Shown one piece after another: positions 7,062 through 17,838 of a stretch of 52,497 nucleotides of DNA. Both the position numbers and the translations under genes were made by a program. This stretch comes from Pseudomonadota bacterium (GTDB taxonomy: Bacteria > Pseudomonadota > Gammaproteobacteria > Burkholderiales > Rhodocyclaceae), in the NCBI GenBank assembly GCA_029780075.1, contig JAKOZI010000178.1, forward strand, positions 1 through 52,497, read 5' to 3'. The notes beneath the pieces are model-generated. The model made no database searches, was not told the origin of the DNA, and worked only from the letters and a program-made list of their open reading frames with translations. Each line of letters begins with the position of its first letter. Positions within the stretch are counted from its first letter, which is position 1.

Positions 7062-8909
7062 TCAGTCGCCGCTGCCGCCGCGCACGTCGAACTCGACTTT
7101 CCAGTGTTGCGGGCCATCGTGTGGCAGGGCTTCGAGTTCGAGTGTGCCGGCCTCGGTGACGCGCGCCTGCAGCCTGACGCGGACCACTTCGCCGGTGGCG
7201 CGGCCTTCCGCCGGCAGGGTGGTCTGGATCTCGTCGAGTTCCTGGAGTTCGTCGGGCGCCCAGTCCTCGAGCAGCGTGCCGACCTCATCCTGGCGGCGGA
7301 CCGACGAGCCGAAGAAGCGGAAGCGGACCTGCTCGCCGACGACCAGACCGAATGCCTGCGTCGACACCGCGGCCTCGCTGCCTTCCTCCATGCCGAAGGG
7401 CGCCAGGCACAGGGCCTGCACCGGCGGTTGCAGACCGGGCACTGCGGGCATCACCGATTCGACCGCGACGTAGTAGGAACGGGCGGTGCCGCCGCGGATG
7501 CGCACGCCCTGGCCGCGGCGGACGTAGCCGTAGTAGGCGGCGCCGCGAGCCACCGCCAGGTCAAGGTCGGCGCCATCGAGCAGACGGGCGGCCGGAGCAC
7601 CCTCGGCGGCGAGCCAGGAATTGACCGTCGTCAGCGTGCGTTCGGCGAGCAGTTCGGACTTGAAGACGCCGCCATTGAACAGCACCGCGGTGGGATGCAG
7701 AAAGGTCGCGTCGTCCGGCAGGCGGCCGCTGAAACCCTCGAGGTCGGCCGTGGCGGCGACCTGCCGGGCGAGGAAAGCGGCCAGATGGCGAGTGACCGCG
7801 GCATCCTGCGCGTAGGGCAGACCGAGTTGCGTCAGGCCGCCACGGCCCCGTCCCTGTGGCCGGTCGGCGATGGCCGCCGGCGGGAAGAAACCTTCGAGCA
7901 GCGTCGCCGCGAGTTCGGCACGCGTCAGTTCGCTGCGGGTCGATCCGCCGATCAGCCTGGCGCCGCGGCTGGCGATCACCAGTGGTACCGTGAGCACGTC
8001 CGGATCGCTGAGCATCGTCTCCTTGGCATTGCGGCAGGCGTGCGTCAGCGCCCGCAGTTGCCAGGCGTCGAGTTTCTGGCCCTGCGCGGCGAGCTTGCCG
8101 GCGACGGCATAGGCCAGGGCCAGATCCATGTTGTCGCCGCCGAGCAGGATGTGCTCGCCGACGGCGACGCGGTGCAGCTCGAGCGTGCCGTCGCGTTCGA
8201 GGACGGCGATCAGCGAGAAGTCGCTGGTGCCGCCGCCGACATCGACGACCAGGATGATGTCGCTCGGTCGCACCTGCTTGCGCCAACCGCCGGCGCTCTT
8301 CTCGATCCAGCTGTACAGCGCCGCCTGCGGCTCTTCGAGCAGGAGCATGCGCGCGCAGCCGGCGGCACGGGCCGCTTCGGCGGTCAGTTCGCGCGCCGCC
8401 GGGTCGAAGGACGCGGGGATGGTGACCACGATCTCCTGATCGACGAACGGGGCCGCGGGCTGCGCCTGATCCCAGGCGGCGCGCAGATGGCTCATGTAGC
8501 GCAGCGAGGCTTCGAGTGGCGACAGACGCGCCACTTCCGGCGGGGCGTCGTTGGGCAGGATCGCCGCGCGGCGGTCGACGCCGGCGTGACAGAGCCAGCT
8601 CTTGGCGCTCGATACCAGTCGGATCGGCGTTGCCGCGCCGCGGCTGCGCGCCATCTCGCCGACCGCGTAGTCCTGTTCGGCGGTCCACGGCAGGTTCAGA
8701 TCACCCGCCGCCAGTTCGCTCGGATGCGGCAGGTAGATGAACGAAGGCAGCAGGCCGAGGGCCTCCACCGCGCCGGGGGCGGTCAGTTGCGGCACCGGCA
8801 ATACGCCCTGGACGACTTTTTCACCGTCGCAGGCGGCGATGTCGACGTAGGACAGGGCGCAATGCGTGGTGCCGAGGTCGATGCCGATCGAAAATTGTGG
8901 CTCGCTCAT
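7062..8909 (-). CDS. Hsp70-family protein (DnaK-like, non-canonical)
   Basis: 615 residues. The actin/Hsp70 ATPase fold is clear: phosphate loop 1 IGIDLGTTHCALS at about 8-20, EEPQAALYSWIE at about 192-203, phosphate loop 2 DVGGGTSDF at 223-231, and an adenosine-type VLFNGGVFKSE motif near 395-415. The C-terminal part is shorter and different from the DnaK substrate-binding domain, and there is no J-protein or GrpE gene nearby. Its ATG overlaps the stop of the DUF2760 gene by four bases (8906-8909), so the two are translationally coupled. This pair is common in beta- and gammaproteobacteria, and its client is unknown to me. It converges with the channel gene. Confidence 0.9.
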   Translation of the reverse strand: MSEPQFSIGIDLGTTHCALSYVDIAACDGEKVVQGVLPVPQLTAPGAVEALGLLPSFIYLPHPSELAAGDLNLPWTAEQDYAVGEMARSRGAATPIRLVSSAKSWLCHAGVDRRAAILPNDAPPEVARLSPLEASLRYMSHLRAAWDQAQPAAPFVDQEIVVTIPASFDPAARELTAEAARAAGCARMLLLEEPQAALYSWIEKSAGGWRKQVRPSDIILVVDVGGGTSDFSLIAVLERDGTLELHRVAVGEHILLGGDNMDLALAYAVAGKLAAQGQKLDAWQLRALTHACRNAKETMLSDPDVLTVPLVIASRGARLIGGSTRSELTRAELAATLLEGFFPPAAIADRPQGRGRGGLTQLGLPYAQDAAVTRHLAAFLARQVAATADLEGFSGRLPDDATFLHPTAVLFNGGVFKSELLAERTLTTVNSWLAAEGAPAARLLDGADLDLAVARGAAYYGYVRRGQGVRIRGGTARSYYVAVESVMPAVPGLQPPVQALCLAPFGMEEGSEAAVSTQAFGLVVGEQVRFRFFGSSVRRQDEVGTLLEDWAPDELQELDEIQTTLPAEGRATGEVVRVRLQARVTEAGTLELEALPHDGPQHWKVEFDVRGGSGD

Positions 8910-9466
8910 AGTTCCACCTCCGCCGGCGCGACAATGCGCAGCTCATGGCTGCCGGTGAGTTTGGGCAGGCGGGTGTCGACCACTTGCCAGCCGCGGTGGG
9001 TGATGCTGCCGTGGAACGGCGGATTGCCGACGACGTTGCCGGTGACACGGATCGCCGTGGCATCAAAGCCCTCCGGCAGCGTGATCCGGCTGCCTTCGGC
9101 TTCGTCGCGGACCGGGCTGATCGTGAAGTTGTCACGCAGGACCTTGCGGCAGCCCTCGTGTACCACCCGCGCCGCGGCGCCGACATCGGCGTCGGCATAA
9201 GCGGCGACGTCTTCCTGAATGAAATCGATGAAGCGCGCCTCGCGCTGCAGCAGGCCGAGCAGTTGCAAGGCGCCGTCGGGGGGGGCTTCCTTGAGCGGCA
9301 CGGTGGCCGCCCGGGGTGCCGGCGCCGACGCCGATGGCTCGGCGCGTTGCTCGCCGGCACGCAGGGCCTGTACGCTGGCAGCGAAGCGGGCATCGGAGAG
9401 GATCGAGAAAAAGGTGCCGAAGGCAAGGGAGATTCTGCTCAACAAGGATGGATTGGCTTGTTTCAT
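8906..9466 (-). CDS. DUF2760 protein, partner of the Hsp70-like gene
   Basis: 186 residues. An N-terminal helical stretch is followed by an Ala/Pro-rich linker (about 40-62). The conserved domain (about 63-186) contains LQLLGLLQREARFIDFIQED, VVHEGCRKVL and VVGNPPFHGSITHRGW. These are features I associate with DUF2760 proteins, which are encoded directly before an Hsp70-like gene. The four-base overlap with the Hsp70 gene supports a joint function. No catalytic motif is evident, and a role as co-chaperone or adaptor is inference. Confidence 0.85.
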   Translation of the reverse strand: MKQANPSLLSRISLAFGTFFSILSDARFAASVQALRAGEQRAEPSASAPAPRAATVPLKEAPPDGALQLLGLLQREARFIDFIQEDVAAYADADVGAAARVVHEGCRKVLRDNFTISPVRDEAEGSRITLPEGFDATAIRVTGNVVGNPPFHGSITHRGWQVVDTRLPKLTGSHELRIVAPAEVEL

Positions 9467-9773
9467 GGAATGGTCCTGGTTCTACCGCCGAAGCGGCTCG
9501 GTGAGGTGTTGTCGGACTCGGCTGCTGGCGCCTGGATTGCAGGCGAGCGGCGCGGCGGAACTTCCTGGACGCGGGGCGCCAGCGCGCCGTGATTGCGCAG
9601 GCCGGGCAGCAGCGGCAGGCGGGGGCACGCCAGCCGGGGACGCCGCCGGCTTGGAAGGCGATCCGCGAATGCTCCCGCGGGCGCTTCTGTTGCAGCGCAA
9701 TATAAACCATTTTTCGGGATTGGGGTAGAGCCGGCACGCCGTCCGGATCGCCCGGTCTGGCCTGCGGGCGCGC
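9467..9773. other. 307-base intergenic region, no gene seen
   Basis: GC-rich stretch between two minus-strand genes. Short open frames run through it on both strands, but none shows protein-like composition. On the minus strand a TATATT at about 9699-9704 could be a -10 element for the DUF2760-Hsp70 operon. No convincing -35 was found. No strong terminator hairpin was seen. Confidence 0.4.
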
Positions 9774-10465
9774 TCAAGTGGCGTCGCCGGCCTTGGCCGT
9801 CGCCGCGCGTGCGGCCAGGTGTCGGACAAACCAGTGCGCCGTCTCACGCGCCACGCAGGCGAACTCAGCGGCGGAATCGGGTTGCTCGCCGCTTGCCGGC
9901 AGCAGCTTGAGTTCCTTGTCGCAGCGCAACTCGCGCAGGGCGCGTCGATTGCTTGCCGCGACGCGTTCGTCGTCGGCGGCGACGAGCACGAGCAGCGGCG
10001 AGGTCAGCGAACGCAGGTAGAGCATGCCCGCCAGGTCGATCAGGCCACCCCGGCAAACCACTGCGAAGATGTCATGGTCACGCACGGCGGCGGCCCGCAG
10101 CGCCACCGGCGAGCCGTCGCCGCTGGCGCACAGGCCGATCGGCAGCGTCGGCAGTTCGCCAAGCAGCATCCGTTGCTTGAGCAGCGTCAGGCCGTCGATC
10201 AGGCGCCTGGCGAGCAACGAGACGTTGTGGTGGATGTCGGCGAAGCGGTCCTCGGCGGGGGTCAGCAGGTCGAGCGTCAGGGTACCGACGCCGGCATGCT
10301 GGAGGACCACCGCCAGGGCGTCGTCGCGGGCCTCGGGTTGCCGGCCGGCATGCGCGAGAACGACCAGCCCGGCGAGTTGCGCGGGCAGGGTCAGCAGGCC
10401 GCGCAGCGTCGCCTGCCCGCTGTCGATGCTGATCGGCGTGTCGCCGGGGAAAGCAAGCGGGTCGG

Positions 10466-10469
<4 letters not shown>
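9774..10469 (-). CDS. Alpha/beta-hydrolase-fold protein (dienelactone-hydrolase-like), possibly lacking the catalytic His
   Basis: 231 residues. The fold signature includes LVVLAHAG (oxyanion strand), a nucleophile-elbow-like GLCASGDGS at about 112-120 with Ser in the elbow, and the late acid segment VLVAADDERV. In related proteins the last strand is followed by a GxTH(L/F)FEE motif that carries the catalytic His. Here it reads LLPASGEQPDSAAEF, with no His at that place. The start overlaps the stop of the radical SAM gene by four bases, so it is co-translated with the AmmeMemoRadiSam genes. A substrate cannot be proposed. Confidence 0.75.
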
Positions 10470-11559
<1,090 letters not shown>

Positions 11560-11575
<16 letters not shown>

Positions 11576-12108
11576 TTTCTTGCTCCGTAACGTGCCAGCG
11601 CGATCTGTTCGTGCCAGAAATCGGCGGGCAGGCCTGCCTTGAGCTTCAGTTGGGCGACGAACTGGCGGGGTTCCGGGAGGGACTTCCAGACCTGCGGCAG
11701 AAAGGTCGCACGGTGCCTGCCGTAGCTCAGGATCAGGCCGTCGATGCCGGGTCGCAGGCGGCTCAGGGCATCGGCCTCGCTGACCACGGGGAAGGGCTCG
11801 GCGGGGGTCAGCAGCGAGACTTCGACACGGGTGCGAGAATACTCATCCTTTTCCAGCGGTGGAAAGCGCGGGTCGCGAAATGCCGCGGCGATCGCGTTTT
11901 CGGCGACGTCGATCACCAGTGGGCGCTGCGCTTCGAGGCTGCCGATGCAGCCCCGCAGTTGTCCGCGTTGTGTCAGGGTGACGAAAGTCGCTCCCGGTTC
12001 GGCGAGTTCCGCGAGCGTGCCAACCGGGCTCGCGGCGAGGCCGAAGCGTGCGCCGATGGCGTTGCGTGCAGTCAGCAGCAAGGCCTGGCCGAGGGCGTCA
12101 GTGGGCAT
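11560..12108 (-). CDS. amrA: AMMECR1-domain protein (AmmeMemoRadiSam system protein A)
   Basis: 182 residues. The hallmark LRGCIGS motif lies at about residues 51-57, followed by AFRDPRFPPLEKDEY and a VEVSLLTP strand, all typical of the AMMECR1 fold. The family has a deep cleft suggesting an enzyme, but no reaction is known to me. The gene overlaps both neighbours (12098-12108 with MEMO, 11560-11575 with the radical SAM gene), so the three products are made together and probably in fixed ratio. Confidence 0.93.
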
Positions 12109-12916
12109 GTCCGGACTCCGCGCTGAAGGTGAAGGCGCCGTAGCCGACGACCCGCGACCGGTCGCCGGCCGTGTCGCCGGAATTGCGCAGGTCGATCATC
12201 CGGGCGTGCAATCCGTGCCGCCGCGCGGCCAGCAGCAGGCCATTGACCGGCGTCGCGCCGCAGGCCTGCTGATGGTCGAGATGCGGATCGAGCGCGAGGA
12301 TGTGGCGGGCCGTGTCGCCATCGATCGCGCGCGCGGCGGCGTAAGGCAGGTAGTGCGACAGGTCGGAACTGATCACGATCAGCGTCTCGTCGCCGCCCCA
12401 CAGGCATTCGAGCACCTCTGCCACCGCTGCCGCCGAGGTACGGCCGACGGCCAGCGGCACCAGCGCAAACGTGGTCAGCACGGTCTGGAGAAACGGCAAC
12501 TGCACTTCGAGGGAGTGCTCGGGGGCATGCGCGGCATCGCTGACCACCACCTGCGGCAGATGCGCGATGGCCGCCAGCGCCTCCTGATCGACCGGGATCT
12601 CGCCCAGCGGCGTGGCAAAGGAGGTCGCCGCGGGTACTGCCAGCCCGTTGACCGCGACGCGGTGCGTCGGGCCGAGCAGGAGCACGCGCTGCACGCTGTC
12701 GCGCCAGTCCGCGAGCAGCGCATAGACGCTGGCCGCGATCGGGCCCGAATACACGTAGCCCGCATGCGGCGCGATGATCGCCTTGGGACGCGGGCCGGGT
12801 GGGTGTGGCGGGTGCGCCAGCAGGCGTCGCAGGTCACTTGCCAGTTCGGTCGACGATCCAGGATAGAACATGTTGGCGACTGCCGCCGGACGGATGCGTG
12901 GTGTCGATTGGGTCAT
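12098..12916 (-). CDS. amrB: MEMO1-family protein (AmmeMemoRadiSam system protein B)
   Basis: 272 residues. Family motifs in order: FYPGSS near residue 17, IIAPHAGYVYSGPIAA at about 48-63, LLGPTHRV at about 79-86, and ISSDLSHYLPYAAA at about 190-203. The MEMO fold resembles class III extradiol dioxygenases, and the His, Asp and Cys residues of the pocket are partly visible in these motifs. It is the first gene of a four-gene minus-strand operon and is divergent from ispD, with 106 bases between them for both promoters. Confidence 0.93.
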   Translation of the reverse strand: MTQSTPRIRPAAVANMFYPGSSTELASDLRRLLAHPPHPPGPRPKAIIAPHAGYVYSGPIAASVYALLADWRDSVQRVLLLGPTHRVAVNGLAVPAATSFATPLGEIPVDQEALAAIAHLPQVVVSDAAHAPEHSLEVQLPFLQTVLTTFALVPLAVGRTSAAAVAEVLECLWGGDETLIVISSDLSHYLPYAAARAIDGDTARHILALDPHLDHQQACGATPVNGLLLAARRHGLHARMIDLRNSGDTAGDRSRVVGYGAFTFSAESGHAH

Positions 12917-13022
12917 CTTCCTGCTCCTTGAAGGGTCGTGCTCGGGGGGCGCTGCTGGCCATGCCGGCGCCTTTGGTGCGTGCCTGCCGGCATTCGCTGC
13001 CGTATTGCCTTAAAATTAGCCC

Positions 13023-13721
13023 ATGCTACGCTACTTCGCAATCGTTCCCGCCGCCGGCACCGGATCGCGCTTCGGCGGCGAGGCGCCCAAACAGTATCAA
13101 CTGCTCGCCGGGCGACCCATGCTCCAACACAGCCTGGCCGCTTTATGCCGCTGCCCATTCATTGAGCGCGTCTGGGTGGTGCTGTCGCCGGAGGATGTCT
13201 GGTGGCGGCAATACGATTGGACCAGCCTGGGCTACAAGCTGGAAATCCTGTTCTGTGGCGGCGCCACACGTTCCGAAAGCGTGGCCAACGGCCTGCGCGC
13301 GGCGGCAACGGCGGCACAGGACGACGACTGGGTGCTGGTGCATGATGCCGCACGCCCCTGTCTGTCGCAGGCGATGCTTGCTGCCCTCTACGATGAACTC
13401 AGTGACGATCCGGTTGGCGGCCTGCTCGCCGTGCCGGTGGCTGACACGCTGAAACGTTCCGACGCCGCGCAGCGCGTGGCGGGTACCGAGTCGCGCGATG
13501 GCCTGTGGCAGGCCCAGACGCCGCAGATGTTCCGCTACGGCCTGTTGACCCGGGCGCTTGAAGAGCATGTCACCGGTACCGACGAGGCGTCCGCGATCGA
13601 GGCGTCAGGTTTCAGACCGCGGCTGGTGCGCGCCGATGCCAGCAACCTGAAGGTCACTTACCCGGACGACCTGCGGCTGGCGGAAACCATCCTGCAGGCG
13701 AAAACGCGGGTGGACAAATGA
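13023..13721 (+). CDS. ispD: 2-C-methyl-D-erythritol 4-phosphate cytidylyltransferase
   Basis: 232 residues. The enzyme joins MEP to CTP in the non-mevalonate isoprenoid pathway. The nucleotide-binding loop is [17 protein letters not shown] (about residues 9-25). VHDAARPC (about 106-113), ADTLK (about 141-145) and [10 protein letters not shown] (about 161-170) are the other family signatures. The length is normal. The stop overlaps the ispF start by four bases (ATGA), a common ispDF arrangement. Confidence 0.97.
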   Translation: MLRYFAIVPAAGTGSRFGGEAPKQYQLLAGRPMLQHSLAALCRCPFIERVWVVLSPEDVWWRQYDWTSLGYKLEILFCGGATRSESVANGLRAAATAAQDDDWVLVHDAARPCLSQAMLAALYDELSDDPVGGLLAVPVADTLKRSDAAQRVAGTESRDGLWQAQTPQMFRYGLLTRALEEHVTGTDEASAIEASGFRPRLVRADASNLKVTYPDDLRLAETILQAKTRVDK

Positions 13722-14224
13722 TCCGCGTCGGACAAGGCTGCGACATTCATGCCCTGGTGCCCGGACGCCGGATGATCCTCGGCGGAGTTGACATCGCGCA
13801 CCACTCCGGCCTGCTCGGTCATTCGGACGCCGATGCCTTGCTGCACGCGATCACCGATGCCTTGCTCGGCGCGGCGGCGCTGGGCGACATCGGCCGACAC
13901 TTTCCCGATACCGACGCGCGCTATCGGGGTGCCGACAGCCGCCAGCTGTTGCGCGCCACGGTGGAATTGCTGGCCGCGGCCGGCTGGCGAGTCGGCAACG
14001 TCGACGCGACGATCATCGCGCAGCAGCCGAAGATGGCGCCGTATCTGCCGCAAATGGTGGCCAACATTGCGGCCGACCTGCAGGTGCCGGCGGGTTGTGT
14101 CAACATCAAGGCCAAGACGGCGGAACGACTCGGCTTTGTCGGACGCGCCGAAGGGGTGGCGACCGAGGCGGTGGTGCTGATCAGCGGTGAGCCGGTTGAG
14201 GATCGCGGCGGCACGCGTCCCTGA
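13718..14224 (+). CDS. ispF: 2-C-methyl-D-erythritol 2,4-cyclodiphosphate synthase
   Basis: 168 residues, slightly longer than the usual about 158. It converts CDP-ME 2-phosphate to MEcPP. The metal-binding GQGCDIHAL (D8 and H10 type) lies at the N-terminus. [20 protein letters not shown] and [10 protein letters not shown] form the active site. [16 protein letters not shown] in the family corresponds to the [13 protein letters not shown] seen near the end. It is translationally coupled to ispD. Confidence 0.97.
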   Translation: MIRVGQGCDIHALVPGRRMILGGVDIAHHSGLLGHSDADALLHAITDALLGAAALGDIGRHFPDTDARYRGADSRQLLRATVELLAAAGWRVGNVDATIIAQQPKMAPYLPQMVANIAADLQVPAGCVNIKAKTAERLGFVGRAEGVATEAVVLISGEPVEDRGGTRP

Positions 14225-14239
14225 ATCAGATCGCTGTCC

Positions 14240-14701
14240 TCAATGCTGGTGATTTCCATGCCCATCGGCGGCCGCTGTGAGCAGCGGCGTAAACCGCGCT
14301 TGCTCGGCTTTCGCGCTTGCGAAAGTGACTGACACGACGACCTTCATCTGGGGATCGGATGCGTATCTGCCGATCCCTGTCAGCTTGTTGTCGCCGGACG
14401 GGGCCAACGGTACCGTGATTTTCGATTTCGCGGCCAGAATCATGGCTGTACCGGTGGCTCCGGCCGAGGGGACTTTCTTTTCGCCATGGTCGGTGAGATA
14501 GACCGTGACCGGGTTGTCTTTGGCTTCCTTGCTGTCCTTGGTGACTACCAGCTCCAAATGGTAGCCGCCGGCCATGCGGAGCTGGCCGCCGTTGGGTCCA
14601 CTGATTTTGTCGAGAGCGCCGTCGTCATGGGCGAACGCGCCGCTGCCGACGAACATCAAAGCAGTAGCCATGGCCAGGCTGGAAATCAGGGTGCGTTGCA
14701 T
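14240..14701 (-). CDS. Periplasmic protein of the efflux operon, unknown, His-ending
   Basis: 153 residues. A signal peptide (about 1-24, ending GAFA) is followed by HDDGALDKISGPNGGQL, a beta-rich middle part, and a C-terminal tail DGHGNHQH that could bind metal. The Gly-Pro-Asn-Gly-Gly stretch occurs in small periplasmic proteins encoded beside heavy-metal RND pumps. It is 23 bases after the RND gene and is the last gene of that operon. A metal-chaperone or sensor role is inferred; no Cys or Met-rich copper motif is present. It converges with ispF. Confidence 0.75.
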   Translation of the reverse strand: MQRTLISSLAMATALMFVGSGAFAHDDGALDKISGPNGGQLRMAGGYHLELVVTKDSKEAKDNPVTVYLTDHGEKKVPSAGATGTAMILAAKSKITVPLAPSGDNKLTGIGRYASDPQMKVVVSVTFASAKAEQARFTPLLTAAADGHGNHQH

Positions 14702-14724
14702 GGGTTCTTCCTCACAGGGCAGGG

Positions 14725-17700
14725 TTAAAAGGACTCTTTCGCTTTTTCGGCCAGCAAGCGTTGCAGGGGTTTCTCACCGAACAGCCAGAACATGACCGGC
14801 GTCAGCAAGGTGTCGAGCAGGGTGGAACTGATCAGTCCGCCAAAAATCACTACCGCTACCGGATGCAAAATTTCCTTGCCCGCGGCGTCGGCGGCGAGCA
14901 GTAGCGGCGTCAGGGCGAAAGCTGCGACCAGTGCCGTCATCAACACCGGAGTTAGCCGCTCCAGCGAGCCGCGCACAATCATCTTTCGCCCGAATACCTC
15001 GTCCTCGAAAGCACACAGGTTGATGTAATGGCTGATCTTGAGAATTCCGTTGCGGGTGGCGATGCCGGTCAGCGTGATAAAGCCGACCAGGGCGGCCACC
15101 GACAGCGGTTGACCGGAGATCCACAAGGCCACCACCGAGCCGACCAGCGCGAGTGGCACGTTGCCCATGATGATGGCGGTCAGCACCGCCGAACGGTAAC
15201 GGCTGTAGAGGACCAGGTAGATCATGGCCAGCGACACCAGCGCCAGCAACGCAATCAACCTGGCGGCTGCCTCCTGGGCCTGGAACTGCCCCTCGAGCAT
15301 CGGGAAGTAGCCCTCCGGCATCGATGTTCGGTCGATCTCGGAGCGGATCGCGGCAATGATGCGGCTCATGTCGGAACCATCGGTGTTGGCCGAAATCACG
15401 ATGCGCCGGCGCGTGTTTTCCCGGCCGATCTGATTCGGGCCGTCACCATCCTCGATCGTGGCAAGGCTTGAGAGCGGCACCCGACCGGTCGGCGTCTCGA
15501 TCAGCAGGTTCTCCAGGCCGCGTTCGCCGCGGACTTCTTCCGGCAGGCGCAGGGTGAGGTCGAAACGGCGATTGCCTTCCAACACCTGGCCGACCCGTTC
15601 GCCGGCCAGCAACTGTTCGAGCCGCTGCAGCAGTTCGCCGGAGGTGATGCCGTAGCGCGCGGCGGCGTCATAATCGACGCGGATTTTGTACTGCGGGATC
15701 AGGACCTGCTTTTCGATCTGCAGATCGGTAATCCCGGGTGTTCTGGCCAGCCGCTCCCTGAGGTCGCCGGCCAGCCCGCGCAGGGTATCCAGATCGTCAC
15801 CGAAGATCTTCAGCGCAATCTGCGCCCGCACACCGGAAAGCAGATGGTCGAGGCGGTGCGAAATCGGCTGCCCCACACTGACCACCGCCGGCAGGCCGGA
15901 GAGGCGCTGGCGAATGTCGGCGATGATCGCCTCGCGGTCTCGGTCCGACGCTTTCAGGTCGACCTCGATCTCGGAGGAATGGACGCCTTCCGCGTGTTCG
16001 TCGAGTTCGGCCCGACCGGTCCGGCGACCCACTTCGGTGACTTCCGGCACCGTCAGGAGCAGGTTCTCCGCTTGCGTGCCGATGCGATTCGATTCGGCGA
16101 GCGAGGTGCCTGGATTGAGCAGCACGCTGACCGTCAGGGTGCCTTCGTTGAACGGCGGCAGAAAGGATTTCGGGAAGAAGGGGATCGCTGCCAGCGCCAT
16201 CGCCACGCTGATTGCCGCACCGGCCAGCAGGAGTCGGCCACGATCAAACGACCAGTTGAGCAGGCGTTCGTCCCACGTTTTGAGCCGGGATACCAGGGCA
16301 CTGTCGCCGTGAGCGATGTGCTTCATATTCGGCAAGAGGTAGTAGCACAGCACCGGGGTAACCGTCATAGCCACCACCATGCTGGTCAGAATGGAAACGA
16401 TATAGGCCACCCCGAGCGGCGTGAACAGCCGCCCCTCAATGCCCGGCAGAGCAAAGAGCGGAATGAACACCAGGACGACGATCAGCGTGGCATAGACGAC
16501 ACCCGAGCGCACCTCCTTCGAGGCAGCGGCAATGACTTCCAGTGCCGGCTTCGGATCGGGCAGGCTGCGGTTCCTGCGCAGGCGGCGCAGGACGTTTTCC
16601 ACCCCAATCACCGCATCGTCGACCAGTTCGCCGATGGCAATCGCCAGTCCGCCGAGCGTCATGGTGTTGATCGACAAGCCGAAGTCGTGGAAGACCAGCA
16701 CCGAGAGCAGCAGTGAGACCGGAATGGCGGTCAGCGAAATGAAAGTCGTGCGCAGATTGGCGAGAAACAGGAACAGGATGATGGCCACCATGATGGCGCC
16801 GTCGCGCAACGCCTCTTCCACGTTGCCCACCGAGGCTTCGATGAAATTGGCCTGTTTGAAGAGGAACTGGGGTATTTCGACCCCCGGCGGCAGGCTCTTG
16901 CCCATCTCGGCCAGGGCTTTTTCGACGGCGCGCGTCAATGCCACCGAGTCCGCCGTCGGTTGCTTTTGCACCGAGAGGATGACTGCCGGCTTGCCCTGGA
17001 AACTGCCATCGCCGCGCTTGATGGCCGGCGCAAAGGTGACCGAGGCGACCTGGCGGAGCAGGATCATCTGCCCTTTACGCGTCGCCACCGGCTGGTTCTG
17101 CAGGTCTTCGAGCCGGCTGCTGCGGCCGATGTTGCGGATCAGATATTCGCGCCCGCCGGCATCGACAAAGCCACCGGCCGTGTTGCCACCGAAGTTTTTC
17201 AGCGCGGCTTCCAGTTCGCTCAGCGTCACATCCACCGCCTGCAGGCGGGCCGGATCGGGTTCAATGCGGTACTGCTTGACCTGGCCACCGATGGCAATGA
17301 CCTGCGCGACGCCCGGGATGGTCAGCAGGCGCGGGCGAATGACCCAGTCGGCGTATTCCCGGACCTGCATCGGACTGACCTTGTCGGGGTCGGCTGGCAG
17401 GGCGATGAGCAGGATCTCGCCCATGATCGACGAGATCGGCCCCATCTGCGGAACGATGCCCTGCGGCAACTGCTCGCGCACCAGGTTGAGACGTTCGGCG
17501 ATCTGCTGGCGATTGCGGTAAATCTCGCTGCCCCACTCGAACTCGACATACACCACCGACAGGCCGATGCCCGACACGGAGCGCACACGCGTTACACCGG
17601 GCATCCCGTTCATTGCCGATTCAACGGGGAAAGTGATCAACTGCTCGACCTCTTCCGGCGCCATGCCGCCGGCTTCGGTCATCAACGTGACCATCGGCTT

Positions 17701-17829
17701 GTTGAGGTCGGGAAAGACGTCCACCGGCATCTTGCGAACGGTCAGGGCGCCATAAATGATCAGCAGCAACGCGACGCCAAGCACGAACAGGCGCTGCTTG
17801 AGGCTGGCATTGATGATGAAATCGAACAT
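14725..17829 (-). CDS. Heavy-metal efflux RND permease (HME-RND, CzcA/CusA family), substrate uncertain
   Basis: 1034 residues, full length. Typical RND layout: N-terminal TM1, a periplasmic loop with MTEAGGMAPEEVEQLITFPVE, then TM4 with GGLAIAIGELVDDAVIGVENVLRRLR. The Asp-Asp and Glu-Asn of TM4 fit proton relay in heavy-metal RND pumps. The three methionines that bind Cu(I)/Ag(I) in CusA are not all conserved here: the LPGM position reads NPGT, and RIDMLSTG reads RLDHLLSG with His for Met. The metal is therefore probably not handled as in CusA. The gene is third of five core genes read leftward from 20802, with the adaptor 9 bases upstream. Confidence 0.92.
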   Translation of the reverse strand: MFDFIINASLKQRLFVLGVALLLIIYGALTVRKMPVDVFPDLNKPMVTLMTEAGGMAPEEVEQLITFPVESAMNGMPGVTRVRSVSGIGLSVVYVEFEWGSEIYRNRQQIAERLNLVREQLPQGIVPQMGPISSIMGEILLIALPADPDKVSPMQVREYADWVIRPRLLTIPGVAQVIAIGGQVKQYRIEPDPARLQAVDVTLSELEAALKNFGGNTAGGFVDAGGREYLIRNIGRSSRLEDLQNQPVATRKGQMILLRQVASVTFAPAIKRGDGSFQGKPAVILSVQKQPTADSVALTRAVEKALAEMGKSLPPGVEIPQFLFKQANFIEASVGNVEEALRDGAIMVAIILFLFLANLRTTFISLTAIPVSLLLSVLVFHDFGLSINTMTLGGLAIAIGELVDDAVIGVENVLRRLRRNRSLPDPKPALEVIAAASKEVRSGVVYATLIVVLVFIPLFALPGIEGRLFTPLGVAYIVSILTSMVVAMTVTPVLCYYLLPNMKHIAHGDSALVSRLKTWDERLLNWSFDRGRLLLAGAAISVAMALAAIPFFPKSFLPPFNEGTLTVSVLLNPGTSLAESNRIGTQAENLLLTVPEVTEVGRRTGRAELDEHAEGVHSSEIEVDLKASDRDREAIIADIRQRLSGLPAVVSVGQPISHRLDHLLSGVRAQIALKIFGDDLDTLRGLAGDLRERLARTPGITDLQIEKQVLIPQYKIRVDYDAAARYGITSGELLQRLEQLLAGERVGQVLEGNRRFDLTLRLPEEVRGERGLENLLIETPTGRVPLSSLATIEDGDGPNQIGRENTRRRIVISANTDGSDMSRIIAAIRSEIDRTSMPEGYFPMLEGQFQAQEAAARLIALLALVSLAMIYLVLYSRYRSAVLTAIIMGNVPLALVGSVVALWISGQPLSVAALVGFITLTGIATRNGILKISHYINLCAFEDEVFGRKMIVRGSLERLTPVLMTALVAAFALTPLLLAADAAGKEILHPVAVVIFGGLISSTLLDTLLTPVMFWLFGEKPLQRLLAEKAKESF

Positions 17830-17838
17830 GGCGCTCCC

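Noticed and set aside
7104-9200. 698-residue plus-strand open frame
   Set aside because: It is antisense to the Hsp70 and DUF2760 genes, whose protein motifs are clear. High GC content makes long antisense frames likely.
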